Shown here piece by piece: positions 1-7,316 of a DNA stretch of 64,000 bases; the stretch's first letter is position 1, and every line of letters begins with the position of its first letter. Position numbers and translations under genes: made by a program. This DNA comes from Flavobacterium dauae (GTDB lineage Bacteria > Bacteroidota > Bacteroidia > Flavobacteriales > Flavobacteriaceae): the NCBI RefSeq assembly GCF_004151275.2, contig NZ_CP130821.1, forward strand, positions 2,852,001 through 2,916,000. Reading direction: 5' to 3'. The notes under the pieces were generated by a model. It had not been told where the DNA came from and did no database searches. It saw only the letters and a list, made by a program, of their open reading frames with translations.

Positions 1-640
1 TGAAATATAGTGCGTACAGCAATTCTGCCGCATCGGTACGGGTACCCGTCCACTTAAGTATTCCGCTGCTTTTATCTACATGACCTTCCTGTTGCAGCCG
101 CATACCGTTTGAAAGATACTGCAGGCACAAACACCGGATTTGCTCATAGGCACCCATTTTTGCCAGCAGCAAACCATGCGAGCAGGTGGTTCGGGGGTCA
201 TAGTTGAAAAGACCGCTTTTTCCTGCCTTCCCTTTCTTTAACCGGGTAAAATACCGGCCATCCAAATGGCTGTCGCCCCGCTGCAAGTATGCATAAAAAC
301 ATTTATTCCTGAGAAAAAAGCGCTCCACCTTGGCAATCCGCTTCCTTACAAAGCGTTCCTTCTGAAAAGCATATACCGTATGCTCTTCGTGAATGTCCCT
401 AAACCAGTCTGCCAGCAGGTACTGCTTCACCAATACCGGCTTCACCTGTTTAAAGAAAAATATTTCTTCCTGCAGCGAGGCAAAATCATAGTCCCTAACC
501 ATCTCATGCATTTCTGTAATTGCCTCCTCCAGTTTTTGTATTGCTTCCACAATCATCATCAAGTTTCCGCGTATAAAATGGCTCCATAGCAGCTGTGTCT
601 GCTCATGGTTTTGTGCATCTTCGTATATTTTCTGTATCAT
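1..640 (-). CDS. RteC-family regulator, C-terminus cut by window edge
   Basis: An open frame on the minus strand runs from an ATG at 638-640 to the window edge, giving 213 codons without a stop. The late segment, with the motif LKWTGTRTDAAELLYALY, matches the hallmark of the RteC family (known family members are about 280 residues), so roughly 65 C-terminal residues should lie outside the window. RteC is known as a regulator of excision of CTnDOT-type conjugative transposons in Bacteroides. An in-frame TGA lies upstream of the chosen ATG, with no other ATG between. Its presence suggests that sequence to the left of the window may belong to an integrative element; that is inference. Confidence 0.8.
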   Translation of the reverse strand, partial: MIQKIYEDAQNHEQTQLLWSHFIRGNLMMIVEAIQKLEEAITEMHEMVRDYDFASLQEEIFFFKQVKPVLVKQYLLADWFRDIHEEHTVYAFQKERFVRKRIAKVERFFLRNKCFYAYLQRGDSHLDGRYFTRLKKGKAGKSGLFNYDPRTTCSHGLLLAKMGAYEQIRCLCLQYLSNGMRLQQEGHVDKSSGILKWTGTRTDAAELLYALYF

Positions 641-696
641 CTTTGGGGTGATGCTGAAACAATCAATTAAAATATAACGATTATCTTTCTTCTCGT

Positions 697-3120
697 CTAA
701 TAAAACGTTTGTAAAAGGTCACTCAGATAATTATCGGCAGACTGCACGTACGCTTCCCTGGGGATGATCCTTGCCCCCATCTTCCTTTTCTCGAACGCGG
801 CGGACAGTCCGAAATAAATGGTTTGGAAACCGTTATCCCTGGCATGCATGATGGTCTTAAACAACATGTGGCGGTACAGCGGCAGCCGCTCTGTTCCAAG
901 ATCTTCCATACCGATCAGCACCGGGCTGAATGCACCTGCCGCCTTATTTTCATAGCAGAACATTACACCTGCCAAACCTGCCTTTCCCTTTTTTTCAAAC
1001 AGCATGAACTTCCAGTTGGGATGGCTGTTCATTGCTTCAAAAAGTCCCTTTTCATACGGAAAGCCGTTAATCGCCAGATTGTTTGCCTCTACCTTCCGGT
1101 ACAGTCCGTATGCCTGTTCAAGTTCTGCCACATTAAGTTCTGACCTTATATGAGTTTCAAACTGCTGCAAATAAGGTAATACTTCTTCTTTAAAATGCCT
1201 TTTGGAACGTTTGCCCAACCGGTTCATAAAACCTTCGATACCTTCCCATCCGAATTCATCAAAAACAGCAGCATCGGGCATTTCAACCACTGCGAAGCCC
1301 TTATTAACCAGTTTTTTCCCTATACTGCCGCCCCTTTCAAAATCGCGCAGCACCAATTTGCCCGTCCGTTCCTTTTCAGCCGTATGCTCCAGGCTGCCTA
1401 TGAGCAATGCGGCCACTTTGTCCTTTTCCGCCTCCGGAGCATCTACAAAAAAATGTGTCCCTTCGGTAAAGACAGAGCCCGTTCCCAAAGCGGGACCCGT
1501 AAGAAACAGCGGGTCCGACTTCCTTACCTCTTCCACCCTTGCAGAAACCACTTCGGGAGCCAGCATGTCTTCCTTCCACAAGCCTGAGGACGCATGGGCT
1601 ATACCTGCCAAGTGACCGTTTTTGCCATACACCCTGTAATAGGTGAAACGCATGAAATGGGGATGGTCTTCCGGCAGGCTTCCAAAATACCTTTCCACCA
1701 ACAGCATTCCCTGATAATCGAGCGCATTGTGCCTGCCAATGCCTTTATCCCATTCCGTTTGGGATAATTCTCCGAGACTATTGTTTACTTTAAGATGATA
1801 CTGTTGTTGCGACGGAACTTCCTTTCCTTGTGTCCGTGACATCCAGCCGAATGCCCGATATACCTTATCCAGATCATTGCCCGTTTCTGCCAGTGCCAGC
1901 GGCAGATGATGGTACAGGGCAGCCGCCAGATCCGTTATCTGCCGTTCGTTATTATGATTGGAAATGGTTATGCGCAAGCCCGCGTTCTTCAGCGGAACGG
2001 CAGGAAAGATCCCCGGATTCACAAAAAAACCCTCAATGTACAAACGCCTTACCATGCTGTAAGCCGTATCGGGCATAGCCGTTGCTACGTAAAAAACCGG
2101 CGTGTCCCCGTAAGAAACCACAGGCAGCTCGTATTGTTTCAGCGTAGAAGCGAACAGTCCCACCTTTTGTTTCAAACGATCTTGTAGCCCATAAATCTCA
2201 TTGCTTAAATGAATGTCTGCCGAAACAGTTGCTGCCGCTACAGCCGCCGGTTCCAGCTGTGCTGAAAACGTCAGCGGGCCACCAAAATTCTTAATATTCC
2301 TGTAAAGTTTTTCGTCTCCGCATAAAATTACCGCACCACTGGCTCCGAACGTTTTGCTGAGCGTGCTTACCAGCACCATATTCTTCGGGATGCCCTCCCA
2401 GGAATGTCTTATGAACCCACAGCCGTTTGTCCCAATCCAGCTCATACCGTGCACGTCGTCGAAATAAAAGTGCAGTTGAGGAAACCTGTTTTGCAAAACC
2501 TTCAATTCATTCACCGGTGCTGCATCACCGTACATAGAGTACACACCGTCTGCCATATACCATATCTTGCGGTACCTGTTTCCCAGCTTCTTCACCTGAT
2601 ATTCTAACTGTTCCATATTGTTGTGCCTGATCATCAGTAAGGGAATCCCCCTTGTTTTCAGTTGTTGGCATGCATTCTGAACGCTCCAGTGTACCTGATG
2701 ATCCATAATTACGGCATCGTTATCGCCCACCACCTGGGGAATAGCGGCAATATGTGCCAGCGTACTGTTTTTAGCAACGATTACCGGATGACCAAAGATT
2801 GCCTGCATTTTTTCCTCCAACCCCGCATACAGCGGATGTGACACATAGGTTTTAGATAGCGGGAACTGCGTACCATAATCATAAATCGCCTGGGCGGCAG
2901 CCTCTTTCAACCGGACGTCCTGTTCCAGTCCAAGATAAGCTGTGTGGGCAAAATGCCATAACTTTTTACCATCAATTGTTAACGTATCCCCCTTCAGTAC
3001 ATCTCCGGATGCGTACAGATGGATACTTTTTGTTTTTTTCGCATTTTCGATTACCCTGTCGATGGTATCGAAAACATTGTTATGATTAATTTTAGCCATA
3101 TTCATCAATAATTTAGACAT
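697..3120 (-). CDS. PLP-dependent aminotransferase/AOS-like enzyme fused to a GNAT-like domain
   Basis: This 807-residue protein has an N-terminal fold-type I PLP domain (about residues 40-410). The Schiff-base lysine is K256 in the motif STLSKTFGASG, preceded by the cofactor-binding DDVHG at about 221-225. It resembles the alpha-oxoamine synthase group (serine palmitoyltransferase and 8-amino-7-oxononanoate synthase). The C-terminal half (about 470-807) looks like a FemAB/GNAT-type acyltransferase module. A fusion of this kind suggests condensation of an amino acid with an acyl-CoA and a second acyl transfer, but the substrate cannot be read from sequence. It is divergent from the STAS-like/AraC pair and shares their 129-bp control region. 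Family-level assignment is fairly sure; the reaction is not. Confidence 0.75.
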   Translation of the reverse strand: MSKLLMNMAKINHNNVFDTIDRVIENAKKTKSIHLYASGDVLKGDTLTIDGKKLWHFAHTAYLGLEQDVRLKEAAAQAIYDYGTQFPLSKTYVSHPLYAGLEEKMQAIFGHPVIVAKNSTLAHIAAIPQVVGDNDAVIMDHQVHWSVQNACQQLKTRGIPLLMIRHNNMEQLEYQVKKLGNRYRKIWYMADGVYSMYGDAAPVNELKVLQNRFPQLHFYFDDVHGMSWIGTNGCGFIRHSWEGIPKNMVLVSTLSKTFGASGAVILCGDEKLYRNIKNFGGPLTFSAQLEPAAVAAATVSADIHLSNEIYGLQDRLKQKVGLFASTLKQYELPVVSYGDTPVFYVATAMPDTAYSMVRRLYIEGFFVNPGIFPAVPLKNAGLRITISNHNNERQITDLAAALYHHLPLALAETGNDLDKVYRAFGWMSRTQGKEVPSQQQYHLKVNNSLGELSQTEWDKGIGRHNALDYQGMLLVERYFGSLPEDHPHFMRFTYYRVYGKNGHLAGIAHASSGLWKEDMLAPEVVSARVEEVRKSDPLFLTGPALGTGSVFTEGTHFFVDAPEAEKDKVAALLIGSLEHTAEKERTGKLVLRDFERGGSIGKKLVNKGFAVVEMPDAAVFDEFGWEGIEGFMNRLGKRSKRHFKEEVLPYLQQFETHIRSELNVAELEQAYGLYRKVEANNLAINGFPYEKGLFEAMNSHPNWKFMLFEKKGKAGLAGVMFCYENKAAGAFSPVLIGMEDLGTERLPLYRHMLFKTIMHARDNGFQTIYFGLSAAFEKRKMGARIIPREAYVQSADNYLSDLLQTFY

Positions 3121-3175
3121 TAAAATTCAAAAAAATTATGATTAACCACATCATCAAATGAAAAATTAGTTCCTT

Positions 3176-3208
3176 TTTTGCACTTTTAAATACTTATTTT
3201 GTACTTTT
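3176..3208 (+). promoter_or_regulatory. direct-repeat operator candidate for the AraC-type regulator
   Basis: Two near-identical 12-mers, TTTTGCACTTTT at 3176-3187 and TTTTGTACTTTT at 3197-3208, occur in the same orientation exactly 21 bp apart, two helical turns. AraC-family proteins typically bind such directly repeated half-sites. The site sits in the intergenic region between the PLP-fusion gene and the gene pair that includes the AraC-type regulator at 3637, so it could control both. Binding is inferred. Confidence 0.45.
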
Positions 3209-3249
3209 GAGTATTATTTATTAATGATTTTTGAACCAAAAGTTATTAT

Positions 3250-3627
3250 ATGAATCACACTTATGAAAATAAACACGCTTTTTACCTTCTAAAAAATTCC
3301 ATTTTATACATTACCTTTAAAAAGGGACTCGTACTGACCTTGAAAGCCGCACTGCAAATAGTCCACGACCGCTTAACGTTTCAATCATATACCGCCTACC
3401 CTGTAATTTGTGACATATCCAACGTAAAAAGCATTGAGTTTGACGCCCGGCAATACCTTTCCGTTGAAGGATCGACACTATTAACCGCTGTGGCGCTGGT
3501 AACCACCCAACAGACGATCTATTCAATGGCACATTTTTATGTTGAAGTAAACATTCCCAAAGTGCCTACACAAATTTTTAAAAATACAGCCGATGCCAAA
3601 GCATTTATAAATGCTTACAACCATTAA
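3250..3627 (+). CDS. small STAS/SpoIIAA-like protein
   Basis: This 125-residue soluble protein has no signal or membrane segment. Its pattern of short beta strands with a central CDISNVKSIEFDARQYL segment resembles the Bacteroidota DUF7793/STAS-like group, recognised from memory only. It stops 9 bp before the AraC-type regulator, so the two are surely co-transcribed. Such pairs are common next to regulators and may form a sensing partnership, but no ligand is visible. Function unknown. Confidence 0.6.
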   Translation: MNHTYENKHAFYLLKNSILYITFKKGLVLTLKAALQIVHDRLTFQSYTAYPVICDISNVKSIEFDARQYLSVEGSTLLTAVALVTTQQTIYSMAHFYVEVNIPKVPTQIFKNTADAKAFINAYNH

Positions 3628-3636
3628 TGAAATCCG

Positions 3637-4560
3637 ATGAAAGAATTTGCAATCAGTAAAAAGAGGTGGGAACAACTGTTAACCGGACTGGTGCGGTTAG
3701 GCAAAGGAAAATTAGACCAGCAACTTTTGATTAAGCACCTCAACGACGATTTTGAAAGCCTGGAAGCCTTATTTAACCTTGTAAACGAGGAATTAAGAGA
3801 GCGACTGATCCACTTATCCTTTGTAAAACCAAGCGAGTATCAAAAATACGCCCACCATTTTATCTTTATTGTCAATAAAGACTTCGTTATAAAAAATGTA
3901 TGCGCCCCTTTTATAAGTCGGTTTGGTATTGATTTCGGCAGCCTTAAAAAACAGTCCTTCTTAAATTTAACCGATGAGGATACCGCCCGTTTACTAAAAG
4001 ATCCGGAATATGTAGAACAGCTGACAAATAGCAAGACCAGTCAATCGCTGGTACTTCTAAACCAGACCTTCCTGTTCAACATCAAAAGACTACACGCCAC
4101 AAAAGCACTTGTTATCAACCTTTACCAGCTGCATTTAGACAGTAAATTCTTCCCCCATAATCTAACGAATCAAATTGAAAAAGGGCGTTTAAAACAAAAA
4201 AGACGAAATGAAGATATCATTGAACAGGTAAAGCTGCATCTGGACAACAGGCCCTTATCCCAGAAATTAAGCTTAAAGCGGTTGTGTATGGATTTCGGCA
4301 TCAATTCCAACCAATTGAAAAAGCTCTTCAGGGAGCAGTACCAATGTTCCGTTTACGAATACCATATTTCACTACGTATGCGCCAGGCTTACCTGCTGAT
4401 AGAAACCGGTACCCTGCCCTTTAAGGAAATAGCCGATATGGTTGGTTATCCACAATATTCAGCCTTTGTAAATTATTTCAAAACGTACTACAACATCCTG
4501 CCTAAAGAGCTCCGAATGAAACAGCATTGTTCCGAAAAAAATAAAGAATCAGGAAATTAA
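3637..4560 (+). CDS. AraC-family transcriptional regulator with N-terminal PAS-like domain
   Basis: The protein has 307 residues. The C-terminal ~105 residues (about 195-300) form an AraC-type double helix-turn-helix, with the first recognition-helix region at LKRLCMDFGINSNQLKKLF and the typical second part ending ADMVGYPQYSAFVNYFKTYY. Residues about 65-165 look like a PAS-type sensor domain (FIFIVNKDFVIKNVCAPFI). It is translated directly after the STAS-like gene. It likely controls the divergent PLP-fusion gene and itself through the 21-bp spaced repeats at 3176-3208. Confidence 0.8.
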   Translation: MKEFAISKKRWEQLLTGLVRLGKGKLDQQLLIKHLNDDFESLEALFNLVNEELRERLIHLSFVKPSEYQKYAHHFIFIVNKDFVIKNVCAPFISRFGIDFGSLKKQSFLNLTDEDTARLLKDPEYVEQLTNSKTSQSLVLLNQTFLFNIKRLHATKALVINLYQLHLDSKFFPHNLTNQIEKGRLKQKRRNEDIIEQVKLHLDNRPLSQKLSLKRLCMDFGINSNQLKKLFREQYQCSVYEYHISLRMRQAYLLIETGTLPFKEIADMVGYPQYSAFVNYFKTYYNILPKELRMKQHCSEKNKESGN

Positions 4561-4649
4561 CTCCGTATTTTATATTTTTTAGTACCTATTCTGCACCTTG
4601 CACCTCAGCAGAATTACAGAATTTTACCATAACCCTAAACTATAATGCC

Positions 4650-5096
4650 ATGCGTAACATTCTATCAATCAGCAAACAGGTGTTTATATACTTCTTTATC
4701 ATACTGTTCGCATATGCAGCAGTAAGCAAATTAACCGATTTTGAAAACTTTAAGGTACAGGTAGCACAGTCACCCTTACTGAGTGCCTTTGCAACCTTTA
4801 TAGCGTACGCCGTAGTGATTGGCGAACTGGTCATCGCCCTGATGCTCTGTTTTGTAAAAAGCAGGACGTTGGGGCTTTACTTTTTTTTAGGATTTATGAC
4901 AGCGTTTACCGTATATATTTACCTGATTTTAAACTACAGTCCGTTTGTTCCGTGTTCCTGTGGCGGTATCCTTGAAAAAATGGGATGGCGGGAACATTTG
5001 TGGTTTAATGGGGTTGTTTGTTTAGTAACTGTTTTCATTATAATTACTGACAGTAATACCATTTCTTCTTCTTTTCTAAATGGGAGAACCGTATAA
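4650..5096 (+). CDS. MauE/DoxX-type redox-associated membrane protein
   Basis: A 148-residue integral membrane protein with four predicted hydrophobic helices. The pair of cysteines in the loop PFVPCSCGG is typical of the MauE/DoxX redox group, thought to pass electrons or disulfides across the membrane. In this locus it lies upstream of a secreted peptide with four cysteines (6995-7279), so a role in oxidative folding of that peptide is plausible. That link is inference. The start ATG is followed by a basic-hydrophobic N-terminus (MRNILSISKQVFIYFF) as expected. Confidence 0.75.
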   Translation: MRNILSISKQVFIYFFIILFAYAAVSKLTDFENFKVQVAQSPLLSAFATFIAYAVVIGELVIALMLCFVKSRTLGLYFFLGFMTAFTVYIYLILNYSPFVPCSCGGILEKMGWREHLWFNGVVCLVTVFIIITDSNTISSSFLNGRTV

Positions 5097-5127
5097 CAAC
5101 ACAGCTTTCAAACCTTGATTTGTTCAT

Positions 5128-5176
5128 TTTTACATCCAAGAATTATTTTACGGCTTGGAAGCTGTGAATCTTCGAT
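5128..5176 (+). repeat. flank motif of the fold-back repeat family
   Basis: This stretch, TTTACATCCAAG ... ACGGCTTGGAAGC then TGTGAATC, recurs nearly unchanged at 38771-38815 and in variant form at 15360-15413, 61981-62033 and, inverted, about 14732-14775. CCAAG and CTTGG inside it can pair as a short stem. It sits 100-200 bp from one of the large fold-back repeats at each place. It does not encode a protein. Confidence 0.6.
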
Positions 5177-5300
5177 TTGTCTTGACAAAAAAACGAACCA
5201 AAAAACTACTTACTGTTAATATTTTGTTTTAGTGTTCGTGAATCTTCGAGCAAGTGATATATCCGACAATAATAATCCAGGACTGCTCTTGATTTCAAGA

Positions 5301-5413
5301 CGCTATTTTTTAAACGGTCAACTGATTTCTCAAAAAGGAAATCAAATAATCGCTCCCTTCGGTCGTATTTGATTTTTTCCTTTTCTTCAAAATGTTGACG
5401 CTCGCTTTAAAAA
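5301..5413 (+). repeat. fold-back intergenic repeat, copy A
   Basis: Outer arms TTTAAACGGTCAAC (about 5309-5322) and GTTGACGCTCGCTTTAAA (about 5394-5411) are imperfect inverted repeats. Inside, AATCAAATA and TATTTGATT form a second hairpin with a small loop. No gene of its own. The 5097-5788 gap holds this copy, copy B and the flank motif, and nothing else I can recognise. Confidence 0.6.
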
Positions 5414-5545
5414 TAATGTCAGTTTTTAGATTGAAGTTTAATTTAAAATCGGAGATGTTAGAAGGAAACTGATTTAAAATATCACAAGTATTTTATTCTT
5501 CTTTAACGCACTAAAGAAGCAAAGTGCTCAAGCTCCACTACTCGT

Positions 5546-5640
5546 GGTCAATTAGCGTTTTGACAGCGAAATCAAATAAACTCGAACTCTGTTCTCAAAC
5601 AGTATTTGATTTTACGCTGTCTTCAACGAATTGACGCTCA
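5546..5640 (+). repeat. fold-back intergenic repeat, copy B
   Basis: GACAGCGAAATCAAATA (from about 5562) pairs with TATTTGATT-TTA-CGCTGTC (ending about 5621), inside an outer arm ending ATTGACGCTC. It is preceded at 5511-5527 by the family's CTAAAGAAGCAAAGTGC box. Same architecture as copy A with a different inner stem. Confidence 0.55.
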
Positions 5641-5788
5641 CTGCGCCGTGAATGCTTGTTTTTGATTCGTGTTTTATTAAAGATTTGGTTTTGTTTGAAG
5701 CAGTAAAAAGACAATTGGAATGAGATAGAATAAAACACATTTACGTATAACCTACAACTAAAAACTTATAACTATAAACAATGAAATT

Positions 5789-6829
5789 ATGAAGACAAAA
5801 ATATTCTATATCGTGTTAACCATGTTGATCAGCAGTGCGGTGGTGGTTGGGCTGTTCGTGAGTTCAGAGCATATCATGAAGAGGGAGAATCCGTTTGTAC
5901 GACGGTTTATGCCGCATCACATTGATAAAGCGGAATATATGGATCTGGAGGTGAATTCGTATTACATCGCCGGGCTTAGCAATGACACCATTTATTTGGG
6001 GAATTATACGGCTCCATTATTGGTTACTGCCGTTGCAACTGACCTGAGTGCAAAAGTAGAACATCAGATTAAATTAGATGAAACGCAACGCTCGTTCCGG
6101 AGTCTTACAATCCGTGTGAAAAATAATGATTTTTTTGTGAGTGATGGTACAGTTCCAATAATCTATAAAGGAAATACAAGCGACTGGACTGCAACAAAAT
6201 ATATGGAAAATAAATTGTTCTTTTCCTTTTTTCAACCGATAGATGACATTTCTCTATTATTTAGAAGCCAGCGTGCATCAAGCGGCGAACATGTATTGGG
6301 CAAAATGCAGATTACGGACAATACAACTTTCGAACTTTATGACCATGCATTACAAAAGCAGATCGACGGTGTATTTGATACAGATGGTACTTTAATCAGA
6401 GATGAACAAACTGCACAAATAATTTATCTGTATTCTTACCGTAACCAATATCTCGTTTATGAGCCTCTTACCAACGGATTTACTACAGGCACAACCATAG
6501 ATACCACTGCTATTGCGAAAATAAAAGTTACCACATTAGCCAGTGGCGAGAAGAAAATGGGTGCCCCTCCACAAAAGGTAAATTCGAAAACATATGCTTA
6601 CAATGGTTCACTTTATATATTATCTGAACTAATGGGCAAAAACGAACCAAGAAACATGTGGAAGCAGGCAAGCATTATTGACGTATACGACTATAACAAG
6701 AATGATTATTTACACAGCTTTTACGCATACGACTACAATAGCGACAAGATAAAAGAATTTGCCCTGAATGACACTTTCTTCTTCGGATTAGTTGGTAATT
6801 CTCTAGTTCGATACGTGATTAATAAGTGA
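5789..6829 (+). CDS. uncharacterised exported protein of the peptide locus
   Basis: A 346-residue protein with one N-terminal hydrophobic segment (about residues 5-25) that is either an uncleaved anchor or a signal peptide. The rest is hydrophilic and beta-rich, with repeated short strand-turn motifs (NDTIYLGNY, NDFFVSDGT, DTFFFGLVGNSLVRY), which could be a propeller-like fold. I do not recognise a family. It precedes the DUF6520 peptide gene by 165 bp and follows MauE/DoxX, so it probably acts in the same envelope process. Confidence 0.65.
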   Translation: MKTKIFYIVLTMLISSAVVVGLFVSSEHIMKRENPFVRRFMPHHIDKAEYMDLEVNSYYIAGLSNDTIYLGNYTAPLLVTAVATDLSAKVEHQIKLDETQRSFRSLTIRVKNNDFFVSDGTVPIIYKGNTSDWTATKYMENKLFFSFFQPIDDISLLFRSQRASSGEHVLGKMQITDNTTFELYDHALQKQIDGVFDTDGTLIRDEQTAQIIYLYSYRNQYLVYEPLTNGFTTGTTIDTTAIAKIKVTTLASGEKKMGAPPQKVNSKTYAYNGSLYILSELMGKNEPRNMWKQASIIDVYDYNKNDYLHSFYAYDYNSDKIKEFALNDTFFFGLVGNSLVRYVINK

Positions 6830-6994
6830 TATACATTGTTGATTATGGAGCAGACAAGACCGGATTCATACGAGGGTACTTTGTTTCCGGCACTGCTTTC
6901 TTTTTATAAAGCAATAAAAATCTATTGGCCAATAGCAGGGACGAACGGTTGAAAACCTGTATAAAAGAGTAAACCAATCAAAATTTTATTAATA

Positions 6995-7279
6995 ATGAAA
7001 ACAAATTTCAAAAAAGCCATAATGCCACTTGCTGTAGTGGTGTTAGGCGCAGCGGCAGCATTTGCAACAAATGCTGCAAAGCAGAATGATTCTGCACAAT
7101 CAATGGTAAAGGGGTATTACTACGATATCACCAAACCGCCTGCGGAGCGATGTGTTGATGTAAACCAATGGTGTTCAAATGTACCTACTGCTAACACATG
7201 TGAAGATTCTTTTGGCAGAGATGTTCATGAATTAAATGTTATTTCAGGAACATGTACCACTACACTTTACAGATTGTAA
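6995..7279 (+). CDS. DUF6520-type small secreted Cys-containing peptide
   Basis: The 94-residue product has a clear signal peptide (basic start, hydrophobic run to about residue 26, ending AAFATNAA) and a mature part of about 65 residues with four cysteines in the pattern C...C...C...C (ERCVDVNQWC, NTCEDSF, SGTCTT). I recognise it as the DUF6520 family, small Bacteroidota secreted peptides of unknown role. It is followed by a strong terminator and faces the SusC/SusD/S9-peptidase operon tail to tail. It may be the substrate handled by those proteins; that is inference. Confidence 0.75.
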   Translation: MKTNFKKAIMPLAVVVLGAAAAFATNAAKQNDSAQSMVKGYYYDITKPPAERCVDVNQWCSNVPTANTCEDSFGRDVHELNVISGTCTTTLYRL

Positions 7280-7283
7280 CCAG

Positions 7284-7310
7284 ATGGGGCTGAATTATCA
7301 GCCCCATTTT
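7284..7310. terminator. bidirectional rho-independent terminator
   Basis: ATGGGGCTGA and TCAGCCCCAT form a perfect 10-bp stem with loop ATTA, followed by a T run on the plus strand. It separates the peptide gene from the convergent peptidase gene and can serve both. Confidence 0.9.
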
Positions 7311-7316
7311 TATAGT

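Noticed and set aside
266..589. 107-residue plus-strand frame
   Set aside because: It is antisense to the rteC-like gene, whose protein sequence is recognisable; codon positions fit the minus strand.
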